This document shows, one piece after another, positions 16,962 to 25,198 of a stretch of 64,000 nt of DNA (the first letter of the stretch is position 1; each line of letters starts with the position of its first letter). The stretch covers positions 4,216,001 through 4,280,000 of the forward strand of contig NZ_JAFBBV010000001.1 of assembly GCF_016907365.1 (NCBI RefSeq), in the 5' to 3' direction. The notes beneath the pieces were generated by a model. The model searched no databases. It had not been told where the DNA came from and saw only the letters and a list, made by a program, of their open reading frames with translations. Position numbers and translations under genes: made by a program. Origin of the DNA: Oerskovia paurometabola. Lineage in GTDB: Bacteria > Actinomycetota > Actinomycetes > Actinomycetales > Cellulomonadaceae.

Positions 16962-17669
16962 TCAGTCCTGCTGCTGCTGGCGGCGACGGACGATCAGCAC
17001 GGCGACGACCACGACCGCGGCCGCGAGCACCGCGAGCCCGACGAGCAGCGGCACGACCGAGCGCGCCTCGTCGCCGGTCTCGTCGGACGCGTCGGACGTT
17101 GCCGCCGTGGTCGCCTCGGTCGTGCCCTCGGTGGCCGACGGCGTCACGACGGCGGGCTCGTCGGTCGCCACGGGCGCGGCCGGCTCGGGAGCCGCCGCGA
17201 CCGCGAACGAGAACGTGCCCTCGATCGGGTGACCGTCCGAGGAGACGACGCGCCACGCGACCGTGTACGTGTCACCGGTCAGCTCGGCGGGCCACGGGAA
17301 CGTCGCCGCGGTCCCCTCGATCGTGGGGCTGCCCTGCGCGACCACGGTCCCAGCCGTGTCGGTCACGACGACCTGCGGCTCGACCGCGAGGGGCTCGGTG
17401 CTGAACGTCATGGTGAGCGCGGCGGGCGCGGCGTCGAGCTGCGCGCCGTCCGCCGGGTCGGAGCTGATGATGCGGTCGTGCGCCTGGGCCGGGACGGCCC
17501 CGCCGATGCCGAGCAGCAGGGCCGCTGCCAGCGTGGCGAGGGCCGCGAGCAGGGCGACCAGGAGGCGGGCAGAGCGGGAGGTCGGGCGCGCGAGGGCGAC
17601 CGCTCGCCCGCCGCGGTCGGCGACCGTGGACAGGGTGGACGGGTGGGACTGGTTGGTCTGCGAAGACAT
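16962..17669 (-). CDS. CopC-domain copper resistance protein with C-terminal membrane anchor
   Basis: 235 residues. Long signal peptide ending PAQA, so that the mature protein starts HDRIISSDPADGAQL; an N-terminal His is the Cu(II)-binding end typical of CopC. The beta-sandwich ends with VVSSDGHPIEGTFSF, which has the second conserved His. A Thr/Ala/Glu-rich spacer leads to one membrane helix (VVPLLVGLAVLAAAVVVVAVLIV) and a RRRQQQQ tail, so the domain is tethered outside the membrane. Start ATG 17669 chosen because it gives the signal sequence. Confidence 0.93.
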   Translation of the reverse strand: MSSQTNQSHPSTLSTVADRGGRAVALARPTSRSARLLVALLAALATLAAALLLGIGGAVPAQAHDRIISSDPADGAQLDAAPAALTMTFSTEPLAVEPQVVVTDTAGTVVAQGSPTIEGTAATFPWPAELTGDTYTVAWRVVSSDGHPIEGTFSFAVAAAPEPAAPVATDEPAVVTPSATEGTTEATTAATSDASDETGDEARSVVPLLVGLAVLAAAVVVVAVLIVRRRQQQQD

Positions 17670-17769
17670 GGAAGACGCTCTCGATGAGGCGCGGCACGAG
17701 CTCGCGCACGGGGGGCACCCGGGGGACGGCCGGCCTCGTCGACGGTCAGCGCGCGAACGCGGACCAGGG

Positions 17770-18411
17770 TCAGGAAGGAAGGGCGACGGGCCGGGCGAGC
17801 AGCGGCGGTCCGCGCGTCGTCGGGGTCCGCAGGTGGACCGTCGCCGCACGGGACGGTGCGGGAGCCGGAGCGAGGAGCCGGAGCGCGACGGGCAGGGCCG
17901 GCAGGAGGTCCGCCAGCGGGCCACGGGGCGCGAGCCACGTCAGCAGCAGGCCCAGTGCGCGCTCGCCGTGCGCGACCACCACGGCCACGACCACGGTCGC
18001 GAGCACGTGCGCCAGGACCATCCACGCTCCCGCGGGGGTCTCGTGCGGGAGGTGCGCGACGCCGTCGGGCACGGGGGTGCTCGCCGTGCAGGCCGCGAGC
18101 GTGCCCGCCACGGCGTGGCCAGCGTGAGCGCCGCCGACCGGCGCGCACGACGCGGGCGCGGAGAAGCTCAGACCGTAGTGCAGCGCCACCTGGCCCGTGC
18201 CGAGGATCGCGACCAGCCGACCGAACGTGAGACGGAAGCGGGCCGCGAACGTCGCGCCGGCCATCGTGAACGACGCCAGGGCGAGCAGGATCAGCGGGTG
18301 CGGGAGCGTGCCACCGCCCACGCGGTGCGCGAGCGCCGCGAGGGCGAGCACCAGGGCCGCGACGAGACCGGCGCGCGCGACGCGCAACGGACCGGCGACC
18401 TGGGTGAGCAC
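17770..18411 (-). CDS. membrane protein of the copper group, function unknown
   Basis: About 213 residues with several hydrophobic helices (AGLVAALVLALAALAHRV, LILLALASFTMAGATFAA, MVLAHVLATVVVAVVVAHG). Between helices is a loop holding two cysteines and several histidines (CAPVGGAHAGHAVAGTLAAC, then HLPHE), which could bind metal on the outer face. I do not recognise a named family. It lies 100 bp upstream of the copC-like gene on the same strand, which suggests a role in the same pathway. Start uncertain: GTG at 18411 has agggt at fair distance; GTG 18420 is also possible. Confidence 0.72.
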   Translation of the reverse strand: MLTQVAGPLRVARAGLVAALVLALAALAHRVGGGTLPHPLILLALASFTMAGATFAARFRLTFGRLVAILGTGQVALHYGLSFSAPASCAPVGGAHAGHAVAGTLAACTASTPVPDGVAHLPHETPAGAWMVLAHVLATVVVAVVVAHGERALGLLLTWLAPRGPLADLLPALPVALRLLAPAPAPSRAATVHLRTPTTRGPPLLARPVALPS

Positions 18412-18517
18412 GGGGACCACCCTAGCGGGACATGACGCGACGTCGGATCCGAGGGGCGCAGGGCGGTCGGTCGCCCGACGCCCCTCCCGCCCGGCACCCC
18501 GCTGAGAGGATGGACGC

Positions 18518-19756
18518 ATGACCACACGCAACAGCATCGCCATCACGAACGGCTACGTCGTCCCCGTCGCCTCCGCACCCCTGGAGAACGCGACCGTCCT
18601 CGTCGAGGACGGCGTCATCACGGCCGTCGGCCACGACGTCGTCGTGCCCGACGGTGTCCGCACGGTCGACGCCGGGGGCCGCTGGGTCCTGCCCGGGTTC
18701 GTCGAGGCCCACGGCCACATGGGCGTCATGGAGGAGGCCGAGGGCTGGGCCGGCAACGACACCAACGAGATGACCGACCCCAACGGCGCCGCGCTGCGCG
18801 CGCTCGACGCCATCAACATCGAGGACGAGGGCTTCCGCGACGCGCTCGTGGGCGGCGTGACCTCGGCCGTCATCAAGCCCGGCTCGGGCAACCCGATCGG
18901 CGGGCAGACCGTCGCGATCAAGACCTGGGGCGGTCGGACCGTCGACGAGCAGGTCATCCGCGAGGCCGTGTCCGTGAAGTCGGCGCTGGGCGAGAACCCC
19001 AAGCGCGTCTACGGCGACCAGAAGAAGCTCCCGTCCACGCGCCTGGGCGTGGCGAACGTGATCCGCAAGGCGTTCGTCGACGCGCAGAACTACGTCGCCA
19101 AGCGTGATGCGGCGCAGGCCAAGGGCGAACCGTTCGACCGCGACCTCGCCAAGGAGACCCTGGGCCGCGTGCTCGCGGGCGAGCTCTACTGGGACCAGCA
19201 CACGCACCGTGCCGACGACATCGCGACCGCGCTGCGCCTCGCGGACGAGTTCGGCTACAAGCTCGTCATCAACCACGGGACCGACGGCGCCGCGGTCGCC
19301 GACGTCCTGGCCGAGCGCGACGTGCCGGTCATCTTCGGCCCGCTGTTCACGTCGCGGACCAAGATCGAGCTGCGCAACCGCGACATCGCCAACCTCGGGG
19401 CGCTCGCCCGCGCGGGGGTGCGCGTCGCGATCACGACCGACCACCCCGTGGTGCCCATCAACTTCCTGGTGCACCAGGCGTCGCTCGCGGTCAAGGAGGG
19501 CCTGGACCGCGACGTCGCGATCGAGGCGCTCACGACGAACCCGGCCGCGTTCCTGGGCCTCGACGACCGGGTCGGCTCGCTGCGCCCGGGCCTCGACGGC
19601 GACGTCGTGATCTGGTCGGGCGACCCGCTGGAGGTGACCTCGCGCGCCGAGAACGTGTTCGTGACCGGCACCGAGGTCTACACGTGGGACCGCGCGGCGG
19701 CCGGCGGTCGCGGTGCGGGCACGGTCGTCGAGCGCGGCGAGCGCTTCGCGGACTGA
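18518..19756 (+). CDS. amidohydrolase family protein (imidazolonepropionase-like)
   Basis: 412 residues. Metal-dependent hydrolase TIM barrel: HxH motif VEAHGHMG (His65, His67), VIKPGSG with the possible carbamylated Lys, DQHTHRADD and NHGTD His ligands, and TTDHP with the catalytic Asp. The flanking beta-sandwich is formed by the N- and C-terminal parts (ATVLVEDGVITAVG, GDVVIWSGDPL). Substrate cannot be read from sequence; relatives act on cyclic amides or dipeptides. Start ATG at 18518 follows gagaggatgg; a hairpin with 8-bp arms (18451-18458/18479-18486) lies in the divergent gap. Confidence 0.9.
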   Translation: MTTRNSIAITNGYVVPVASAPLENATVLVEDGVITAVGHDVVVPDGVRTVDAGGRWVLPGFVEAHGHMGVMEEAEGWAGNDTNEMTDPNGAALRALDAINIEDEGFRDALVGGVTSAVIKPGSGNPIGGQTVAIKTWGGRTVDEQVIREAVSVKSALGENPKRVYGDQKKLPSTRLGVANVIRKAFVDAQNYVAKRDAAQAKGEPFDRDLAKETLGRVLAGELYWDQHTHRADDIATALRLADEFGYKLVINHGTDGAAVADVLAERDVPVIFGPLFTSRTKIELRNRDIANLGALARAGVRVAITTDHPVVPINFLVHQASLAVKEGLDRDVAIEALTTNPAAFLGLDDRVGSLRPGLDGDVVIWSGDPLEVTSRAENVFVTGTEVYTWDRAAAGGRGAGTVVERGERFAD

Positions 19757-19775
19757 CCCGCGGGGTGCCAGGCCC

Positions 19776-19840
19776 GAGGTAGAACGTGCTGCGCGAGGTA
19801 GAGCCCGCCGAGCACTACGTCGCGCAGCACGTTCTACCTC
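19776..19840. terminator. bidirectional hairpin between convergent genes
   Basis: Perfect 21-bp inverted repeat: arms 19776-19796 (beginning gaggtagaacgtgctgcg) and 19820-19840, 23-nt loop. It lies between the ends of the amidohydrolase (+) and glutamate decarboxylase (-) genes and could end both transcripts. Confidence 0.75.
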
Positions 19841-19870
19841 ACGTCCCGCAAGGACCTACCCACCCGCACG

Positions 19871-21271
19871 TCAGTGGTGGAACCCCTTGCTCACGGCCTC
19901 GACGGGCATGGGCGACTCGAGCGCGTCGAGGAACGCGACCTCGGTCCGGATGTCGCCGAGCAGGCTGGCCGCCAGGTCGCGGCTCAGCCCGTTGCGCACC
20001 ACGATGCGCTGGACCGTCAGGTCCTGCAGGTCCACGGGCATGGGGTACGACGGCAGCAGCCACCCCTTGGTCCGCAGCCGCTCGGACAGGTGGTAGAGCG
20101 TCCACTTGTCGGTGTAGCCCTCCTTGAGGCTCCACGCGAAGACCGGGATGTCGCTCCCGTCGTTCCACAGGTCGAACGGCGGCATCTTCGCGATCTCGCC
20201 CGAGAGGTAGAGCGCGACGTCCTGCGAGGCCTTCTGCACCTTGTAGTAGCCGTCGTAGCCGAGGCGCAGGAACAGGTAGTACTGGAGCAGGACCTGCGAG
20301 CCGGGCCGGGAGAAGTTCAGCGCGAACGTCGGCATGTCGCCGCCCAGGTAGCTCACCGAGAAGACGAGGTCCTCGGGCAACGCCGCCGTGTCCCGCCAGA
20401 CGACCCACCCGAGCCCCGGGTAGACGAGCCCGTACTTGTGGGCCGAGGTGTTGATGGACGCCACACGGTCGACCTGGAAGTCCCAGACGAGGTCCGGCTG
20501 GAGGAACGGCGCGATCATGGCCCCCGACGCGCCGTCGACGTGGATCGGGACGTCGAGCCCGGTCGCGGCCTGGATCTCGTCGAGCACGGCCGCGATCTTC
20601 TCGACCGGCTCGTAGGCCCCCGTGTAGGTGACCCCGAGGATCGCGACGACCCCGATCGTGTTCTCGTCGACGTACTTCTCGAGCTCGAACCCGTCGAGCA
20701 CCTTGTGCTCGAGCGAGATGGGGACGTAGCGGGCCTCGACGTCCCAGTAGTTGCAGAACTTCTCCCAGCAGACCTGGACCGCGCTCGACAGCACGAGGTT
20801 GGGCTTCTCGGTCGACTTCCCCGCGGCCCGGCGCGCGTGCTGCCAGCGTCGCTTGAGCGCGAGCCCGCCCAGCATGGCGGCCTCGGAGGACCCGATGGTC
20901 GAGGTCCCGATCGCGTTCGCCGGGTCCGGGGCGTTCCACAGGTCCGCCAGGATCTTCCAGCACCGCGTCTCGATCGCCGCCGTGGCCGGGTACTCGTCCT
21001 TGTCGATCATGTTCTTGTCGGCGGTCTCCGCGTTGAGCCGCTGCGCGTACGGGTCCATCCAGGTGCCGACGAACGTCGCCAGGTTCAGCCGGGCGTTGCC
21101 GTCGAGCATCGCCTCGTCGTGCACGATCTGGTAGGCCGTCTCGGGGAAGGACTCCCCCGGCGGCAGGACGTTGCGCGGGAGCTCGGTCGCCTCCCCCGGC
21201 CGGGAGAACAACGGGTTCATGGCGACGACGTCGCGCTCCTCGGACTCTGCACCGCGGTTCGATCCGGACAT
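19871..21271 (-). CDS. gadB: glutamate decarboxylase (PLP-dependent)
   Basis: 466 residues, the same length as E. coli GadB. Converts glutamate to GABA and CO2, consuming a proton, for acid tolerance or GABA metabolism. PLP-binding lysine is Lys279 in SINTSAHKYGLVYPG; HVDGASGAMIAPF holds the Asp that contacts the cofactor ring nitrogen; TIGSSEAAMLGGLA is the substrate/cofactor loop. C-terminal HH (KGFHH) resembles the GadB tail that closes the active site at neutral pH. ATG 21271 has cagaggaac upstream. No gadC antiporter next to it. Confidence 0.95.
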   Translation of the reverse strand: MSGSNRGAESEERDVVAMNPLFSRPGEATELPRNVLPPGESFPETAYQIVHDEAMLDGNARLNLATFVGTWMDPYAQRLNAETADKNMIDKDEYPATAAIETRCWKILADLWNAPDPANAIGTSTIGSSEAAMLGGLALKRRWQHARRAAGKSTEKPNLVLSSAVQVCWEKFCNYWDVEARYVPISLEHKVLDGFELEKYVDENTIGVVAILGVTYTGAYEPVEKIAAVLDEIQAATGLDVPIHVDGASGAMIAPFLQPDLVWDFQVDRVASINTSAHKYGLVYPGLGWVVWRDTAALPEDLVFSVSYLGGDMPTFALNFSRPGSQVLLQYYLFLRLGYDGYYKVQKASQDVALYLSGEIAKMPPFDLWNDGSDIPVFAWSLKEGYTDKWTLYHLSERLRTKGWLLPSYPMPVDLQDLTVQRIVVRNGLSRDLAASLLGDIRTEVAFLDALESPMPVEAVSKGFHH

Positions 21272-21624
21272 GTTCGTTCCTCTGGCAGGGCGGGGGCGGG
21301 TCGGTCGGCACGCCCACCGGGTGGGCCGACGCCGTCGTGCCGCCGCTCCCAGCCCGCTCCCTCCACGGTAGGTCGGCAGTCGGCCGAGCGCCTGGGGAGC
21401 CCCGCACGCAGAGTGTGCAGCTCGGGTCGCCCCTGGGGCCCACGGACGACCCGAGGTGCACACCCGGCCGACCGCCGACGAGCCTAAGCGACACGTGTTG
21501 CCAAACTAATGGCACGGGCGTACCGTCAAAATGTCAGCACGTTCCGTCGTCCCGACGAGCGGCCGCACCACCCGCCAGGCACCCCGTGCCGGGCACAGCC
21601 ACCAGGCCCCCCGAAGGAGGCGAC
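21272..21624. promoter_or_regulatory. divergent gap between gadB and TetR genes
   Basis: 353 bp. Contains a stem-loop with 17-bp arms (21413-21429 and 21447-21463, one mismatch) and, at 21499-21514, the dyad tgcca-aactaa-tggca, the most AT-rich spot of the gap and a candidate site for the TetR protein. Upstream signals of gadB lie on the left side. No ORF convincing. Confidence 0.5.
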
Positions 21625-22260
21625 ATGGACCCCCGCACCGAGCGCACCACCGCAGCCCTGCGCACCGCAGTCCTCGAGCTCGCCGCCGAGCAGGACATCG
21701 ACGAGCTCACGGTCTCGCAGGTCTCTGCCCACGCCGGGATCAACCGCGCCACGTTCTACGACTACGCGAACAACCCCGCGGACCTGCTCACGACCATCCT
21801 GCGCACCGAGCTCGACGCGATCCGCAGCGACTTCCTCGCGGCCGCCCGCGGCCTGACCCCCGACCCCGACGCCGGCCCCGACGCGCGCCAGCGCACCGAC
21901 CCCCGCCAGCTCGTCGACACCATCACGCAGGCGATCGTCGGCCACGTCGACACGCACACCTCGATCTACGAGCGCGCCCTCGAGGGAGGACTGAGCGCCC
22001 CCCTGTTCCGCCTGCTCGCGGAGCACTTCTCCGACACCCTGCGCACGTTCCTCCTGGACCAGCCGCACCTCATGCCCGTGCCGTGCGACGCCGAGCAGAC
22101 CGAGGTCGAGCAGGCCGCCCGCGCGTACGCCTGCTACGTCGCGCTCGGCTCGGTCGGCGCCCTCGAGGCGTGGCTCGCCACCCCGTCCCCCCGTGACCCG
22201 GACTTCTTCCCCCGGATCACCCGCACCTCGCTCGCCCCCTGGTGGACCGCGCCGAACTGA
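21625..22260 (+). CDS. TetR/AcrR family transcriptional regulator
   Basis: 211 residues. N-terminal HTH with ELTVSQVSAHAGINRATFYDYANNPADLL, the standard TetR recognition region (FYDYA in place of FYxHF). C-terminal ligand domain is helical and of unknown specificity (VDTHTSIYERALEGGLSAPLFRLLAEHF). gaaggagg precedes ATG 21625. Co-directional with the SDR gene 109 bp downstream, so it probably controls itself and that oxidoreductase. Confidence 0.9.
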   Translation: MDPRTERTTAALRTAVLELAAEQDIDELTVSQVSAHAGINRATFYDYANNPADLLTTILRTELDAIRSDFLAAARGLTPDPDAGPDARQRTDPRQLVDTITQAIVGHVDTHTSIYERALEGGLSAPLFRLLAEHFSDTLRTFLLDQPHLMPVPCDAEQTEVEQAARAYACYVALGSVGALEAWLATPSPRDPDFFPRITRTSLAPWWTAPN

Positions 22261-22369
22261 CCCGACGCGACCACCCGCCCCGGCGAGCCGCACCGCACAC
22301 CGCACGCTCCGCCGTCGGGCACCCCACGAGGGTTCCCCGACCCCGGGCACACCGAAAGGAGGCCCCACC

Positions 22370-23104
22370 ATGGGCCGTGTCTACAACAAGGTCGCCATCG
22401 TCACCGGAGGAACCGGAGGCATGGGCGTCACCCACGCCAAGGCGCTCGTCGCCGAGGGCGCGAAGGTCGTCGTCGCGGACCTCGACGACGCCAAGGGCGA
22501 GGCGCTCGTCGCCGAGCTCGGCGAGAACGCCGCCTACGTCCACCTCGACGTCACCAAGGAGGAGGACTGGGCTGCGGCCGTCGCGTTCACGCTCGAGAAG
22601 TTCGGGCGCATCGACGTCCTCGTGAACAACGCGGGCATCGCGAACGCAGCCGGCATCACCGAGTTCACGCCCGCCATGTGGCGCCAGATCATCGACATCA
22701 ACCTCACCGGCACGTTCCTGGGGATCCACGCGGTCTCGCCCGTCATGGCCCGTGCCGGGCGCGGGTCGATCATCAACATCTCGTCGGTCGAGGGCATGCG
22801 CGGCAGCGCGGGCCTGCACGGGTACGTCGCGTCGAAGTTCGGCGTGCGCGGCCTCACCAAGTCGGTGGCCCTGGACCTCGGGCCGTCGGGCGTGCGCGTG
22901 AACTCGGTCCACCCGGGCTTCATCAAGACCCCCATGACGGAGAAGATCAGCTCGGACGACCTCCACATCCCCCTGGGTCGCGCGGCCGAGCCCGAGGAGG
23001 TCTCGCAGCTCGTGCTGTTCCTCGCGAGCGACGAGTCGAGCTACTCGACCGGTTCGGAGTTCATCGTCGACGGCGGCCTCATCGCGGGCGTGCCGCACAA
23101 GTAG
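22370..23104 (+). CDS. short-chain dehydrogenase/reductase
   Basis: 244 residues, classical SDR. NAD(P)-binding TGGTGGMG at 12-19, NNAGIANAAG, catalytic Ser in INISSVEG and the YVASK Tyr/Lys pair; PGFIKTPM and a C-terminal FIVDGGLIAG complete the fold. The acidic VADLDD after beta-2 favours NAD over NADP. Closest in style to 3-alpha/20-beta-hydroxysteroid or 3-oxoacyl dehydrogenases; substrate unknown. aaaggaggcc lies 5 bp before ATG 22370. Confidence 0.93.
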   Translation: MGRVYNKVAIVTGGTGGMGVTHAKALVAEGAKVVVADLDDAKGEALVAELGENAAYVHLDVTKEEDWAAAVAFTLEKFGRIDVLVNNAGIANAAGITEFTPAMWRQIIDINLTGTFLGIHAVSPVMARAGRGSIINISSVEGMRGSAGLHGYVASKFGVRGLTKSVALDLGPSGVRVNSVHPGFIKTPMTEKISSDDLHIPLGRAAEPEEVSQLVLFLASDESSYSTGSEFIVDGGLIAGVPHK

Positions 23105-23147
23105 GGCAGCACGGCGCGGCCGGACGCGGCGAGGAAGGCCTGCGGGT

Positions 23148-23576
23148 CTACCTCGCCGCGCGGCGCGCCGACGCGCAGGCGATGCACTGCCGGGCCGTCG
23201 GGCGCGCCGCGAGACGCGCGTCCCCGACCGGCCGGCCGCACGTCTCGCAGGTCCCGTACGTCCCGGCGTCGAGCCGGGCGAGCGCCGCCTCGGCCTCGGC
23301 CGACTGCTGCTCCGCCAGGCGCTGCAGCGCACCGACCTGCGCGCGCTCGAACGCGATCGTCGCGCCGTCGGGGTCGTGCTCGTCGTCGGCGTTCGAGTCC
23401 TTGGACGCCTCGACGATCCCGGCCACCTCGCCGCGCAGCGCCTCACGCCGCGCCTGGGCCTCGTCGCGCAGGGCGAGCAACCGCGCCCGCACGACGGCGT
23501 CGCGCGCCTCGTGCGCGCGGGTCGCGGCCGGCGCTCTGCTCGTCTCCCCGGAGCCGGGGTTGCCGGTGTCGGTCAT
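23148..23576 (-). CDS. DksA/TraR-type zinc-finger protein
   Basis: 142 residues. Helical coiled-coil region rich in Ala/Arg/Glu (RAHEARDAVVRARLLALRDEAQARREAL...FERAQVGALQRLAEQQ) followed by a four-cysteine zinc finger CETCGRPVGDARL...CIAC, the DksA_TraR signature. Relatives bind the RNA polymerase secondary channel; the actinobacterial small versions are poorly studied. ATG 23576 chosen, though its RBS is weak; the frame is open further upstream. Converges with the SDR gene; a 10-bp hairpin (23125-23134/23151-23160) lies at the junction and reaches into this gene's end. Confidence 0.85.
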   Translation of the reverse strand: MTDTGNPGSGETSRAPAATRAHEARDAVVRARLLALRDEAQARREALRGEVAGIVEASKDSNADDEHDPDGATIAFERAQVGALQRLAEQQSAEAEAALARLDAGTYGTCETCGRPVGDARLAARPTARQCIACASARRAAR

Positions 23577-23688
23577 CGTCAGGTCCAACGCGGGAACCGT
23601 GCCCACGCTTCCCGGTGAGTGCTGGGGGCGGCGAACCCGGTGGCCGTCCGCCGCGCGGCCTGTCGGTCCCCCGTGCGACGATCGGCGC

Positions 23689-24078
23689 GTGCCCGTCGTC
23701 GAGTCCTCCGTGGTCGTCCCCGTGGATCCCGCGACCGCTTTCGCGGTCTCGCAGACCACGGGAGACGTCCGTCTGCGCGGGTTCTCGCCCGCGCCGGGCC
23801 GTGACGTCGGACACCCCGGCCCGGCCGCGACCCGGGCGGTCTGGCGCTACGGCTTCACGTGTCGTCCCGCGTGGCTCGCGCCCGTGGCCGAGCGCGTGGG
23901 CTCGTGGCTCCTGGGCCGCGACGTCCGCCGCAGGATCGACGGTTTCGCGCGTGGTTGTGCGGACCCCGTGGTCGTCGCGGCCGCCCGTGGGCCCGCGTCG
24001 CCACCGTCCCCGGACCCCGGTCGCACACCCTCCGGACGGACCGCACCGGCCCCCGGCGCCTCCCTGCCCGGCACCTGA
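23689..24078 (+). pseudogene. SRPBCC-like protein with apparent internal deletion
   Basis: 129 codons from GTG 23689. The N-terminus VPVVESSVVVPVDPATAFAV and the C-terminus FTCRPAWLAPVAERVGSWLLGRDVRRRIDGFARG look like the first strand/helix and the last helix of a polyketide-cyclase/START-like (SRPBCC) protein. Between them only about 25 Gly/Pro-rich residues remain (GFSPAPGRDVGHPGPAAT), where such proteins normally have 70-90 residues forming the curved sheet. I infer an in-frame internal deletion of roughly 150-200 bp. The reading frame is intact, so a short product may still be made, but a folded ligand pocket is unlikely. Confidence 0.6.
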
Positions 24079-24152
24079 ATCCGCAGGTCACGGCCGAGGT
24101 CACGGTCCGGCATCGCGCATGACAGGACTCGCTCCGGGATGGAAGAGTGAAA

Positions 24153-24175
24153 GTGCGGTTTCGCGCGAACCGCAC
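24153..24175. promoter_or_regulatory. dyad upstream of quinone reductase gene
   Basis: Arms gtgcggtt (24153-24160) and aaccgcac (24168-24175) around 7 bp, 42 bp before the quinone reductase start. Could be an operator for a redox regulator or a leader hairpin; no regulator gene is adjacent. Confidence 0.4.
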
Positions 24176-24216
24176 AGTTTCCCCCCAGCGCCCCCGCATC
24201 TCGAAGAGGTATTCCC

Positions 24217-25143
24217 ATGAGCACCGCGATCTTCTACGACCGCCACGGCGGGGTCGACGTCCTGCGCGTCGGCGACGAGCCCGTGCCGGCCCCCGGTGAG
24301 GGCGAGCTCGTCGTCGCGAACCGCGTGGTCGGGGTCAACCCGGCAGACGTCAAGAAGCTCGCCGGGGAGTTCGGTGGCAGCGACGAGCTCCCGCAGGTGC
24401 TCGGGTTCGAGGCCGCGGGGGTCGTCGAGGCGGTCGGCGAGGGGGTCGAGGGCTTCGCGGTGGGCGACGAGGTCGTGTGGAGCGGCACGGGCGCGCAGCG
24501 TGAGAGGTCGGTCGTCAAGGCGGCCAAGGCGCGGGTCAAGCCCGCGAACGTATCGTTCGAGCAGGCCGCGGTGCTCCCGGTCGCTGCGTCCGCGGCGTTC
24601 TCGGCGCTGGTCCAGGCGGGCGTCGGGGACAAGGACGTCGTGCTGGTGCACGGCGCGTCGGGCGGCGTGGGTTCGGCCGCGGTACAGATCGCGAAGGCGC
24701 TCGGTGCGCGCGTCGTCGGCACGGCGTCCGAGCGCAACCACGACTACGTGCGGGGGCTCGGCGCGACGCCCGTGGCGTACGGACCGGGCCTCGTGGACGC
24801 GGTCCGCGCGCTCCCGGACGGCCTCGCGGACGTGACAGCGGTCGTCGACACGGTCGGCTCCTCGGAGACCGTCGCGCAGACGGTCGAGCTCCTGGGCGCC
24901 GACGGGCTGGAGCGTGACGGGAAGCCGCGCGCCGTGACCCTGGTCGAGTCGCAGCAGTCGATCGCCGCGGGCATCGCGTCCAAGGTGTCGCAGAAGGGCG
25001 CGCTCGCGGAGGTCCTCGCGCTCGCGGAGGCCGAGCTGCTCACGTCCGAGATCTCGGCACGCTTCCCGCTGGCGGAGGCGGCGCGCGCCGTCGAGCAGGT
25101 CGCGGGCGGCCACGTGCGCGGCAAGGTCGTCCTGGAGGTCTGA
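24217..25143 (+). CDS. NADPH:quinone reductase / zinc-free alcohol dehydrogenase family
   Basis: 308-residue MDR-superfamily oxidoreductase. GroES-like N-terminal domain (VVGVNPADVKKLAG, LGFEAAGVVEAVG) and a Rossmann domain with VHGASGGVGSAAVQIAKALGARVVGTAS. No zinc-ligand cysteines, as in quinone oxidoreductases. Likely reduces quinones or activated alkenes with NADPH, often a stress-response job. gaagaggt precedes ATG 24217; a dyad upstream may be its operator. Confidence 0.92.
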   Translation: MSTAIFYDRHGGVDVLRVGDEPVPAPGEGELVVANRVVGVNPADVKKLAGEFGGSDELPQVLGFEAAGVVEAVGEGVEGFAVGDEVVWSGTGAQRERSVVKAAKARVKPANVSFEQAAVLPVAASAAFSALVQAGVGDKDVVLVHGASGGVGSAAVQIAKALGARVVGTASERNHDYVRGLGATPVAYGPGLVDAVRALPDGLADVTAVVDTVGSSETVAQTVELLGADGLERDGKPRAVTLVESQQSIAAGIASKVSQKGALAEVLALAEAELLTSEISARFPLAEAARAVEQVAGGHVRGKVVLEV

Positions 25144-25198
25144 CCCTCCCTGGGGGCGCCCGAGGCGCGCGTGGGTGGGGCGTGGTTCGCTGGGTGTC

